64,000 bases of DNA from Rhodothermales bacterium. GTDB taxonomy: Bacteria; Bacteroidota; Rhodothermia; Rhodothermales; VXPQ01. The stretch lies in assembly GCA_022821845.1 (NCBI GenBank), contig JAJECT010000027.1:62001-126000 (forward strand), read 5' to 3'. The position numbers and the translations under genes were made by a program. Positions 1-7,628 of the stretch are shown here, piece after piece. Under the pieces are notes generated by a model. The model ran no database searches. It was not told the DNA's origin and saw only the letters and a program-made list of their open reading frames with translations. Numbering within the stretch: the first letter of the stretch is position 1; the number at the start of each line of letters is the position of its first letter.

Positions 1-92
1 CGATTTTGCGCTGGCGGCCTCCCCTGCTGCATGGCGCCACCGGTCCCGTTCTGCCCATAATAGACACATAACTCGCCGAAATATAACCCCAT
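1..92. repeat. Left copy of ~92-bp direct repeat
   Basis: This segment reappears in the same orientation at 4279-4371 with only a few mismatches; both contain the words CTGGCGGCCTCCC and CATAATAGACACATAACTCG. The window begins inside the repeat, so its true left end is unknown. The two copies bracket the FitAB remnant and the IetAS genes. Just downstream (about 92-126) the short word ATTGCGCC followed by an A-rich run occurs twice. Confidence 0.85.
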
Positions 93-156
93 TGCGCCAA
101 AAAATCGACAATTGCGCCGAAAATCCGGGAACCCGGCGGCGAGCATACGCGCAACG

Positions 157-185
157 TTGTCAAGCACAATACAGGCAGACAATAT
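157..185 (+). promoter_or_regulatory. Sigma-70-like promoter for the antitoxin
   Basis: TTGTCA (157-162) and CAATAT (180-185) are separated by exactly 17 bp and lie about 65 bp upstream of the antitoxin ATG. Toxin-antitoxin operons are usually autoregulated at such a promoter; no operator is evident beyond the short repeats nearby. Confidence 0.5.
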
Positions 186-250
186 GGAACAATCGTTTGC
201 TCTTTTCGTGATTGCATGAAATCGTTTTCTGTCCAGACGAACAAGACCGC

Positions 251-505
251 ATGGCCAGTATCACCATTCGCAATCTATCCGCGGAGTCAAAGGAGCGCCT
301 CCGGCGTACAGCGAGGCAACGAGGTTGTAGCCTTGAAGCGCTGGCCCGGTCTATTCTGGACGCCGCCGCCAGAGACGCCGCCCACGATACGGCGGCGCCC
401 TCCAGGTTTCCGTACGATCTCATCTCGATAGTCGAGCCCGGCGAAGATATAGAACCGTTTCTGCAGGATCACGACCACCCCCAAGCGCCTCTGAACCTGC
501 AATGA
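251..505 (+). CDS. FitA/VapB-type ribbon-helix-helix antitoxin
   Basis: An 84-residue protein starting MASITIRNLSAESKERLR, the typical opening of FitA-like antitoxins: a short beta strand (SITIRNL) followed by two helices forming a ribbon-helix-helix DNA-binding fold. The tail, rich in Pro and acidic residues, would wrap the toxin. Antitoxins of this class neutralise a PIN-domain RNase and repress their own operon. The stop overlaps the next ATG (ATGA at 502-505), as is usual for antitoxin-toxin pairs. In-frame codons exist upstream (from 212), but the family alignment fixes the start at 251. Its toxin is broken, so this antitoxin is probably an orphan. Confidence 0.85.
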   Translation: MASITIRNLSAESKERLRRTARQRGCSLEALARSILDAAARDAAHDTAAPSRFPYDLISIVEPGEDIEPFLQDHDHPQAPLNLQ

Positions 506-564
506 TCCTGCTGGACACAAATGTCTTGTCCGAGTTGACCAAAGCAGTAAACTTGAGAGCCTGA
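502..564 (+). pseudogene. Truncated FitB/VapC PIN-domain toxin
   Basis: The frame opens MILLDTNVLSEL, the hallmark first strand of FitB/VapC PIN RNases including the first catalytic aspartate, and overlaps the antitoxin by ATGA. It reaches TGA after only 20 codons, where intact toxins have about 135-140 residues. Homology seems lost around 545-564, immediately before the convergent ietS stop at 570-572. This suggests that the arrival of the ietAS block or a deletion removed the rest of the toxin. No remainder was found to the right of the block. Confidence 0.8.
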
Positions 565-569
565 AGCGG

Positions 570-3113
570 TCACGTTGCTACTTCGGCCTCGACGCTAACA
601 GCGTTTGCAATCTCGGTATAAAGGTCAATCTCAACGTTAGCCCGAAGGGTAACTATCAAAGCATATCGTACGCGACGATCAGCCCGTTTCAGTTTCGGCT
701 TCTCACGCCACCAGCCTCCAACCGGATAGACGGCTATCGCATACCGATCAGCAAGATCGGTCGCTGTTCCTTTCCAAAGGTCAGAGTGTATCGAGCCTCG
801 ATTACGAAGATTATATCCCAAGACCCACCCATCGTCGTTCCCGCCCTTGGGCGGGTTACGACCCTCATCGCGCGCAGCTGCGTTAATTCTTTCGCGAAAT
901 TGGGTGAGGCTATCCTCCGGGCGCTTGACAGAAAAGCGCAATCCGTGACCACTATATCGATGGCGGTTTGTCCAGCCTCGTTCGCCGGGATTCGGTTCTA
1001 TAAAATAACTCAGCGTCACTCGCATTTCTATCTCGGTTTCACCAAGCGACTTCAGCGTATCTTCAGGCCAGGGCAAATTGTGAAGCATCATGTCCTGCGG
1101 TCGAGCTGCCGAACCATCAAGGACAAAAGGCTGCAGGTCGGATTCAATCACCAAGGTCACATCGCTCGAAAGGCTGCGCAATGCCTTTTCAATATCCGGA
1201 ACGCCATATCCATACCGACGCATGATGAGCCGTTGATTATTCTTGTTGGGAGTTTCCGGCAAGTGCGCAAGCATTTGGCGCGTCCAACCAGCGGAATGTA
1301 TAATGAGTGCGCGGACCGTCTCAGGCCACAAATCGGGTTGATCTGAAAATATTTGAGCAGCTATGCGGGCAACCTGCGCAGTTGCCGCGCTTGTGTCGCG
1401 AGTCACAGTAAATGTACGCTCTTCTGGGCGATTATAAGTTGTCAAAATAGCCAGGTCATCAAGGTGGTCTATTTTATCAGTTGCAGGGTTAATACCGTAA
1501 TTTCCACCCTCGAAAACCACATCCGGTTTGATTGGCCAATCGTCATCCCAATTTACCGATGTACGACTTAACGGAGATAAATCTCCCGTATTAGCCATAA
1601 CTTTCCATCCTTGAAAATCAGGATGCGTGATTGTGCATTTTTCTGTGATAGCGCCAACAGTTAACGCATTCCATGCTTGCGCAGGATCCTCAATAGTAGC
1701 CGTATCGTTCTGGTCCAGATATTCTGTCGCCGGATAGAAAACCCGAATATTGCCAGCGGAGATTACGATTAGTCTTTGATCATCGCTGTCTCCATAAGCC
1801 AGATCATCAATCTTGGCGGACCAGGACGAAGGGCGCCCACGCCAATGATCTCCTCCGCTGGTCACAGCAAGGCAGTAGACGCGGGGCCGTTGCGGGGACT
1901 GGACTTCTATGCGCCCAACAGCAGTGGCAGTGATATAGCCGTAAAGATCAGGCTTGTTGTCGCCGCGATCTGGAAGTATTTTTACAGATTCGAGTCTGTG
2001 AAGAAGTTCCACCTGCCCACTACTGACAAGCGCTTCGGTCAAGTCGCCATAAAGCGCCACGCCGCTCATTTCCGTACCATGTCCACGCCATTGCAAACCA
2101 ATATCTTCCACATTGTGACTGCCATCCCATACCTGCTGATCTTCTTCCGCGAGAGCCAGCATGATTAATGGATGACGGCGCGTAGTGCCACTATCCAGCA
2201 AACAAACGGCTGGCGCATTTATATCTGGCGCCACAATCCGTTTGACAAGGTCTTGCGACCATTCGATCTGCTGCGCCCCATCAAGCTCCATAAAGAAAGA
2301 TGGCGTATCCCGCGAAAGACGAAGTTCGGCTATTGCATCGGTATTGGTAACTATAAGATTGATTGTCTCGGGAGCAGCGCATGCCAAGACCACTTCGCGC
2401 TCAGCAAAGACAACTGAGTGCTCCTTGATCGCTATTTCGAGTTGGTGCGATACATGTTCAAAAATTAGACGTTTATTACGCCGTAGCCAAAGTTCCCACC
2501 AAGTTTTTTGTCCCGGTGCCGGGAACAGCCCAATATCATCCGTATAAAGCGATTTCGCTTCGGCAATTCTTACAGACTCCAGCCTGGCAACCAAGTCTTC
2601 GTTTTTGGGACGTCGAGATTTTTCGATACGATTTCCGGCTTGATCCAAGACAAAATCGTCTTCATCATTTTTTTCAAACCGTACATTATCCTCGTGGCTG
2701 TATTTTTGAATCTTTTTCAGATAATAATCTCGTTTTGATTCCGGTACGAAGACAGTGGCATTGATAAAATCCTTGTCTTCGAATGATGGACGAGCGGCCA
2801 CCAATTCAATGTGTTCCTGTCCTTGCCTGTTCTCCAGTTTGTCCAAAACAGATCGCTGAGATAATGGCAATTCGAATTCCAGATAAAAACCGGGAATGCC
2901 GCCACTGATATCGGGATTACGATTTTCTATTCTAATTTGGGCAGATTCGACTGCTGCCACGAGCATTTCTTCGAGCCGCTGAGCGTGCTGCTCACGATTT
3001 CGTTCGGGAATATTTCCGCGACTACCCCCGCGTCGGGGCGAGGTAAAACTTTCCCTCTCGCCGTGTGCGGGAAGATAAATATGCCGCAGTTGACGCCGTT
3101 CTTCTCCAGGCAT
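570..3113 (-). CDS. ietS: IetS-like subtilisin (S8) protease
   Basis: An 847-residue protein without a signal peptide. The S8 catalytic triad is visible: Asp307 in CLLDSGT, His345 in RGHGTEMSG and Ser575 in DTSAATAQVA, with the oxyanion Asn455 in VISAGN. The ~300-residue N-terminal region starts with a HIYLP...TSPRRGG segment typical of the large cytoplasmic S8 peptidases that pair with an AAA ATPase. That pair is IetAS, first described as a plasmid stability toxin-antitoxin module and later found to protect against phage. ATG at 3113 was chosen over GTG at 3122. It lies 15 bp downstream of ietA and is surely cotranscribed. Base composition is more AT-rich than the neighbouring chromosome, consistent with transfer. 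Confidence 0.85.
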   Translation of the reverse strand: MPGEERRQLRHIYLPAHGERESFTSPRRGGSRGNIPERNREQHAQRLEEMLVAAVESAQIRIENRNPDISGGIPGFYLEFELPLSQRSVLDKLENRQGQEHIELVAARPSFEDKDFINATVFVPESKRDYYLKKIQKYSHEDNVRFEKNDEDDFVLDQAGNRIEKSRRPKNEDLVARLESVRIAEAKSLYTDDIGLFPAPGQKTWWELWLRRNKRLIFEHVSHQLEIAIKEHSVVFAEREVVLACAAPETINLIVTNTDAIAELRLSRDTPSFFMELDGAQQIEWSQDLVKRIVAPDINAPAVCLLDSGTTRRHPLIMLALAEEDQQVWDGSHNVEDIGLQWRGHGTEMSGVALYGDLTEALVSSGQVELLHRLESVKILPDRGDNKPDLYGYITATAVGRIEVQSPQRPRVYCLAVTSGGDHWRGRPSSWSAKIDDLAYGDSDDQRLIVISAGNIRVFYPATEYLDQNDTATIEDPAQAWNALTVGAITEKCTITHPDFQGWKVMANTGDLSPLSRTSVNWDDDWPIKPDVVFEGGNYGINPATDKIDHLDDLAILTTYNRPEERTFTVTRDTSAATAQVARIAAQIFSDQPDLWPETVRALIIHSAGWTRQMLAHLPETPNKNNQRLIMRRYGYGVPDIEKALRSLSSDVTLVIESDLQPFVLDGSAARPQDMMLHNLPWPEDTLKSLGETEIEMRVTLSYFIEPNPGERGWTNRHRYSGHGLRFSVKRPEDSLTQFRERINAAARDEGRNPPKGGNDDGWVLGYNLRNRGSIHSDLWKGTATDLADRYAIAVYPVGGWWREKPKLKRADRRVRYALIVTLRANVEIDLYTEIANAVSVEAEVAT

Positions 3114-3128
3114 TCGCAGCACCCCACG

Positions 3129-4106
3129 CTAATGTTGAGCGAAGGCCTTCCGCTCCGCTATCGCTCCCGACAAGTCGCCACGCGTAACACGGATGCGGTC
3201 ATCAAGAACTGCCCGCTTTGCTGCTTCGTCGGCAGCTCTTGAAATTTCGGCTTGGCTCAAGCCGCAAGTTGTCTCCGCCATCTGTTTCCAACGCATGCCT
3301 TTGACATCAAATCCCGAAAGACGTTTTTTTAGAATACCTTCTGCAATCGACGAATCAGGCATATCGTAATGGATAACGTCATCAAATCGTCGAAAAAGTG
3401 CAGGATCGAGCAGGTCGGGATGATTTGTGGCAGCAATGATCAAACTGTCGCTATCGTCATTCTCAAGAAACTGGAGAAAGGAGTTCAACACTCGCCTGAT
3501 TTCTCCAACATCGTTTCTTTCCGCCCTCCTTGAGCCGATTGCATCGAATTCGTCGAAAAAATATACGCCGCGCGTTTCCAGCATGGCATCGAATACAAGG
3601 CGTAACTTGGTGGCGGTTTCACCCATGAACCTTGTAATGAGAGAGTCAAGCACGACCGTAAAAAGTGCAAGTTTTAGTTCTCCTGCCAAGGCTGTAGCCG
3701 TCATCGTTTTCCCCGATCCTGGCGGGCCGATGAGCAGTATCTTTCTTCTCGAATGAAGCCCGTGCTTGGTCAGGCGGTACTGCTGACGCTGCTCCGTGAC
3801 AATCCGCCGCAGACGTCCTTCCAGTGCGGTTGGCAGCACCATGTTTGCAAGACGCGTATCTGAATAGCTGGCAGAAATCAGCGCCGCGAGTTCCCCTTTG
3901 GGCTGGGCGAAGGGCACGGGTCTATTCGCCCGGCTAACCTTCGGCAACCGCGCCTCGTCGACGAGATCGCGGAGCTGCTTCGCAAGAATTCCATGCCCTT
4001 GACGCGCCTCATGCGCGGCGACTTGCATAGCCACGGATAAGAACTGCTCATTGTCTCCGTCAATGTGGCTCCGCAGCAACGCTATCAAGTGCTTCGATGC
4101 AGCCAT
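3129..4106 (-). CDS. ietA: IetA-like AAA ATPase
   Basis: A 325-residue protein with an N-terminal helical region (1-90) and a single AAA module: Walker A GPPGSGKT at 127-134, Walker B YFFDEFDA at 182-189, sensor-1 AATNHPDLLDPALFRRF, and a C-terminal lid helix domain. This is the FtsH/VPS4-like class that partners S8 proteases in IetAS. The frame stays open to 4406, but that extension runs through the promoter and the direct repeat, so the start is placed at 4106, the first ATG after the promoter at 4202-4231. IetA is thought to restrain or direct its protease partner, which is the next gene. Confidence 0.85.
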   Translation of the reverse strand: MAASKHLIALLRSHIDGDNEQFLSVAMQVAAHEARQGHGILAKQLRDLVDEARLPKVSRANRPVPFAQPKGELAALISASYSDTRLANMVLPTALEGRLRRIVTEQRQQYRLTKHGLHSRRKILLIGPPGSGKTMTATALAGELKLALFTVVLDSLITRFMGETATKLRLVFDAMLETRGVYFFDEFDAIGSRRAERNDVGEIRRVLNSFLQFLENDDSDSLIIAATNHPDLLDPALFRRFDDVIHYDMPDSSIAEGILKKRLSGFDVKGMRWKQMAETTCGLSQAEISRAADEAAKRAVLDDRIRVTRGDLSGAIAERKAFAQH

Positions 4107-4201
4107 GGCCTCAGTTCGGAAAATCCAGACAATTAGCCGGAATCGCTTCAAGTACAGGGTTGCAGAGTGTCGCGCCACCTTCGGCAGCGCCTTTCGTGTG
4201 T

Positions 4202-4231
4202 AGTATACGTCGCCCGGCGCCAGGTTGTCAA
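4202..4231 (-). promoter_or_regulatory. Consensus sigma-70 promoter of ietAS
   Basis: On the minus strand, TTGACA (4226-4231) and TATACT (4202-4207) are separated by 18 bp, placing the transcript start near 4195 with a leader of about 90 nt before the ietA ATG at 4106. The match to the classical consensus is nearly perfect and rules out the upstream in-frame starts of ietA. The remaining stretch 4107-4438 holds only this promoter and the direct repeat. Confidence 0.7.
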
Positions 4232-4278
4232 GACCCCCGAGGAAACGCGAGGCTACAACTGCAGAATCCCCATCAAGG

Positions 4279-4371
4279 CGATTTTTCGCTGGCGGCCTCC
4301 CTTGCTGCATGGCGCGCACCGGCCCCGTTCTGCCCATAATAGACACATAACTCGCCGAAATATAACCCCAT
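4279..4371. repeat. Right copy of ~92-bp direct repeat
   Basis: The same orientation and nearly the same sequence as 1-92, differing by a few substitutions and single-base shifts. Similarity fades after CCCAT at about 4371. It marks the right boundary of the TA/ietAS block; the ordinary chromosomal genes begin at 4439. Confidence 0.85.
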
Positions 4372-4438
4372 CCGCCCCAAATCCCGGAATTTTTTCCTAC
4401 ATTCATTCTTCACCCTGTTCCCCAACCCCCGATACCTA

Positions 4439-5404
4439 ATGAATCGCCGCCATTTTTTGTACCGCATGGGAGGCGCCGCCGTCGGCGGCCTGACGCTAAG
4501 CAGCCTGGGCTTTCCGGCCAGAGGCATGGGCCTCCTGCGCCCCGGAGCTTCCGGCGTGAAAATCGGAGCCATTTCCTACAGTTTCCGCGAAATTCCGGCC
4601 AGCGCCGAGCAAATTCTCGAATACATGGTGGAGCTCGGCCTGAATACGGTCGAACTCATCGGTTCGCCCGCCGAGGAATACGCAGGCGCGCCCCCCGCCC
4701 CGCAGTTCCCCCGCAACTGGCGCGAACTGAGCCAGGACGAACGCGCCACCTTCCGGGCCGCGCGGGACGAGGCAGACAAGGAAGCCCGCGCATGGCGCCT
4801 GAAGGCCCCCATGGACAAATTCGAAGCGCTTGGCAAGGCGTACCGCGACGCCGGGGTCCATATCGACATTCTGAAACTGGGCAACCCCGGATGGACCGAC
4901 GAAGAAATAGACTACGCCTTCCGGGCGGCCCGGGCCGTGGGCGCGCGCGGCATTGCGTTTGAAATATCGAACGAGGCGGGCGAACGCATGGGGCCGTTCG
5001 CCACGAAGCACGAACTCATCACGAGCATGCACAACCATACCCAGGTGGCCGCCGAGGATTTCAGTTTCGATACCCCGCTCTCCTACTCGCCCTTCAACAT
5101 GCTCAATCTCGACATCGGGCACTACGTGGCGGGCCTGGGAACCTCCCCCCTCCCAATCATAGAGAAGTACCACGACCGGATTGCGCACCTGCACCTGAAA
5201 GACCGGCGAACCCCGGAAAACGGCGCCGAGAACGTCCCCTGGGGCGAGGGCGACACGCCGATCGGCGAAACGCTCCGGTTGCTCCGGGACAAGGAATATC
5301 CCATTCCGGCCATGATCGAACTGGAATATCCCATCCCGGAAGGCTCCAGCGTCATGGAAGAGATGAAGAAATGCGTGGCGTACTGCAAGGACGCGCTTTC
5401 GTGA
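4439..5404 (+). CDS. Tat-exported sugar phosphate isomerase/epimerase-like TIM barrel
   Basis: A 321-residue protein of the xylose-isomerase-like TIM-barrel family (AP endonuclease 2 fold). The N-terminus has a twin-arginine signal (NRRHFL followed by a hydrophobic stretch to about residue 29), so it is predicted to be exported folded. Barrel landmarks include IGAISYSFREIP, NTVELIG, MHNHTQ, NLDIGHYVAGL, IAHLHLKDRR and PAMIELEYP, giving the usual metal-binding Glu/Asp/His set. The exact sugar substrate cannot be read from the sequence. The following genes (a GMC oxidoreductase and its small partner) suggest extracytoplasmic sugar or sugar-acid processing. Confidence 0.85.
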   Translation: MNRRHFLYRMGGAAVGGLTLSSLGFPARGMGLLRPGASGVKIGAISYSFREIPASAEQILEYMVELGLNTVELIGSPAEEYAGAPPAPQFPRNWRELSQDERATFRAARDEADKEARAWRLKAPMDKFEALGKAYRDAGVHIDILKLGNPGWTDEEIDYAFRAARAVGARGIAFEISNEAGERMGPFATKHELITSMHNHTQVAAEDFSFDTPLSYSPFNMLNLDIGHYVAGLGTSPLPIIEKYHDRIAHLHLKDRRTPENGAENVPWGEGDTPIGETLRLLRDKEYPIPAMIELEYPIPEGSSVMEEMKKCVAYCKDALS

Positions 5405-5408
5405 TCGC

Positions 5409-5567
5409 ATGCGCTTCGTAAAAAACACGGCCCGGCGATTGTCGCGCGGCTGGTCCGCCTCCGACGGAGACCGCGTGGAATTCATGCGCCTGGGCGAACG
5501 CATGGCCCCCGGCCCCGTGGCGGACCCGGCCGCTCGCGCGTTTTTCAAGGAATACCTGGCGGAATAG
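5409..5567 (+). CDS. Small hypothetical protein
   Basis: A 52-codon frame starting 4 bp after the preceding stop and ending AARAFFKEYLAE. No signal peptide, membrane segment or recognised motif. The tight spacing favours a real gene or the residue of a decayed one (the text reads like the C-terminus of a longer protein), but with so short a sequence it could be chance. Confidence 0.35.
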   Translation: MRFVKNTARRLSRGWSASDGDRVEFMRLGERMAPGPVADPAARAFFKEYLAE

Positions 5568-5609
5568 CACGCTTTCTGCTCCCCGTATTTGAAAACCTGT
5601 CAACCAACG

Positions 5610-5996
5610 ATGGACAGACGCCATTTTATCGCATCCGCGGCGGCAGGCGCGCTGGGACTCAGCCTGCCCGGCGCCGCGTGGCGGACATCTCCTTCCGCGA
5701 ATCTGCACACCCTGGCGCGGCCTGCATTGCTGGACATGTTCGGCGAACGCCGCGTTCGCGACCTTGGCATGCGCTACCGGGCGATGTATCCCGCAGCATG
5801 CGATGCGGATACCCTGTGCGCCGCCATGCTGGACGGCGATACGCCGACCCCGGCGGACGCGGCGGCGATGCGCGCTTACCTGAATGCCAGGATTCGAGAC
5901 GATTTTGCCGCCGGACGAACCATGCTTCTCGATGGATGGGTGCTTTCCATTACCGAAGCGCGCCAGTGCGCGCTCTTCTCGCTCGTCTATCCATAA
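5610..5996 (+). CDS. Tat-signal small partner protein of GMC oxidoreductase
   Basis: A 128-residue protein opening MDRRHFIASAAAGALGLSLPG, a twin-arginine signal. The mature part has no cofactor motif and ends LLDGWVLSITEARQCALFSL, a pattern I associate with the small proteins encoded directly before membrane-facing GMC dehydrogenases (gluconate 2-dehydrogenase subunit 3-like role). The start at 5610 keeps the RR motif at the N-terminus; an ATG at 5589 is possible. The GMC gene follows 13 bp later, so the two probably form an exported complex, with this subunit supplying the Tat signal that the large one lacks. Confidence 0.7.
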   Translation: MDRRHFIASAAAGALGLSLPGAAWRTSPSANLHTLARPALLDMFGERRVRDLGMRYRAMYPAACDADTLCAAMLDGDTPTPADAAAMRAYLNARIRDDFAAGRTMLLDGWVLSITEARQCALFSLVYP

Positions 5997-6009
5997 ATCA
6001 TCGCAAGAT

Positions 6010-7557
6010 ATGCATACCGACGCGCGAACCCTGGAGAACGACGCCCTGATCGAAGGCGACCTCTGCATCGTAGGCGCCGGCGCCGCCGGCATCAGCATGG
6101 CTATGGAATGGACAGGAACCTCCTCCACGGTCATTTTGCTTGAAGGCGGCGGGTTCCACTACGAATCGCAGATGCAGGCCCTCTATGCCGGAAAAAGCAT
6201 GGGCGATCCGTATCAGGTACCGCTAGAAGCCGCCCGGCTCCATTTCTTTGGCGGCACCACCGGGCACTGGGCCGGCTGGTGCGCGCCCATGGACCCTATC
6301 GATTTCGAAAAACGCGACTGGGTCCCCCATAGCGGCTGGCCGTTCCAAAAAGAACATCTCGACCCGTTCTATGAACGCGCGCACGCCTATGTAGAACTGG
6401 GGCCGTACGCATATGACGTAGCCGACTACGAAGCCCAGGACCCCACGCGGAAACGGCTGCCCTTCGACGAAGAAAAGATATGGACGAAAATGTGGCAGTT
6501 CAGCCCGCCAACGCGCTTCGGGACGCGGTACCGGGATGCGATTATCGATGCGAAAAACGTTCATCTTTACACCTACGCGAACGTAACGGAGATCGAAGCG
6601 AACGAGTCGGCGCGGGCCGTAACCGGATTGCGGACGCAAACCATCGACGGGAAGCATCACCGCGTTCGGGCCCGGCGCTACGTGCTGGCTTGCGGATCGA
6701 TCCAGAATGCGCGGCTCCTGCTGGCTTCCAATGCGCAGGCCCCCTCCGGACTGGGAAATGACCACGACCTGGTGGGACGCTTCTTCATGGAACACCTGGA
6801 GATGGGCGGCGCGCAGCTGATCCTGGCGAAGCCGCACCCTCTGCCTATGTACGCGTTCCGCGTGGGCGGGGAACGGCCACCCACTGGAGAATTGGCCTTG
6901 ACCGAGCAGGTTCAGCGGACGCATCGCATTCTCAACGGGACGACCTCGCTCCGGCCGGGGACCTTTCCCGAAGCGATGAGGAGTTTTTTTCAACGGTTTT
7001 CGGAAAGCGACCCCAGAGACTGGATAGGCGGCGACGAAGAGGAGGGGGAAGAGCAGCGGCCCCCATCCAACTGGCCCGCTACGCCGGTCAAAGGACGTCG
7101 CGATTATCGACTCCATTCGCGCGCCGAACAAATGCCGAACCCCGACTCCCGCGTCATGCTCAGCGCCGAAAAGGACGCGATGGGGGTGCCCTATGCCGAT
7201 TTGCACTGGAAACTGTCCGCGTTGGACAAACGGTCGATGCGCGCCCTTTTCGAAATGGCGGCGCACGAATTCGGGCGGACCGGAATAGGGCGGGTGCAAG
7301 TCCTGGACTGGTTGCTCGAAGACGATACCGGCTGGCCCTCCTTTCTGAGCGGCGGGTTTCATCACATGGGCACCACGCGCATGCACGAAGACCCCAGGCA
7401 AGGCGTACTGGACGCCAACGCAAAGGTGCATGGCGTCGGAAACCTGTACGTAGCCGGCGCCTCGGCTTTCCCCACCTCGGGAGCGCCCAATCCAACGTTA
7501 ACGCTGATTGCCCTAAGCTTGCGATTGTCAGATCACCTTAAGCAGGACATCCGGTAG
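6010..7557 (+). CDS. GMC family FAD oxidoreductase
   Basis: A 515-residue flavoprotein of the glucose-methanol-choline family. The FAD dinucleotide motif VGAGAAG lies at residues 22-28. The family C-terminal block includes the catalytic-site HHMGTTRM and NLYVAGASAFPTSGAPNPTLT. The sequence resembles sugar or gluconate-type dehydrogenases that pass electrons to a cytochrome rather than oxygen-using oxidases, but no cytochrome gene is adjacent. It lacks its own export signal and probably hitch-hikes with the small subunit encoded just upstream. The start at 6010 was chosen because the in-frame sequence before it overlaps the small subunit gene. Confidence 0.88.
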   Translation: MHTDARTLENDALIEGDLCIVGAGAAGISMAMEWTGTSSTVILLEGGGFHYESQMQALYAGKSMGDPYQVPLEAARLHFFGGTTGHWAGWCAPMDPIDFEKRDWVPHSGWPFQKEHLDPFYERAHAYVELGPYAYDVADYEAQDPTRKRLPFDEEKIWTKMWQFSPPTRFGTRYRDAIIDAKNVHLYTYANVTEIEANESARAVTGLRTQTIDGKHHRVRARRYVLACGSIQNARLLLASNAQAPSGLGNDHDLVGRFFMEHLEMGGAQLILAKPHPLPMYAFRVGGERPPTGELALTEQVQRTHRILNGTTSLRPGTFPEAMRSFFQRFSESDPRDWIGGDEEEGEEQRPPSNWPATPVKGRRDYRLHSRAEQMPNPDSRVMLSAEKDAMGVPYADLHWKLSALDKRSMRALFEMAAHEFGRTGIGRVQVLDWLLEDDTGWPSFLSGGFHHMGTTRMHEDPRQGVLDANAKVHGVGNLYVAGASAFPTSGAPNPTLTLIALSLRLSDHLKQDIR

Positions 7558-7560
7558 GGA

Positions 7561-7600
7561 AAGGCGCTCCATAACATTCAGGCGGCGGGGCGCCTTTATA
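7561..7600 (+). terminator. Possible terminator after GMC gene
   Basis: AAGGCGC (7561-7567) can pair with GCGCCTT (7590-7596) around a 22-nt loop, followed by the AT-rich TATAAATTT. The long loop makes it a weak prediction. It sits between the oxidoreductase and the mcrBC operon. Confidence 0.4.
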
Positions 7601-7628
7601 AATTTCATGTAAATCTTTCGACAGGACT

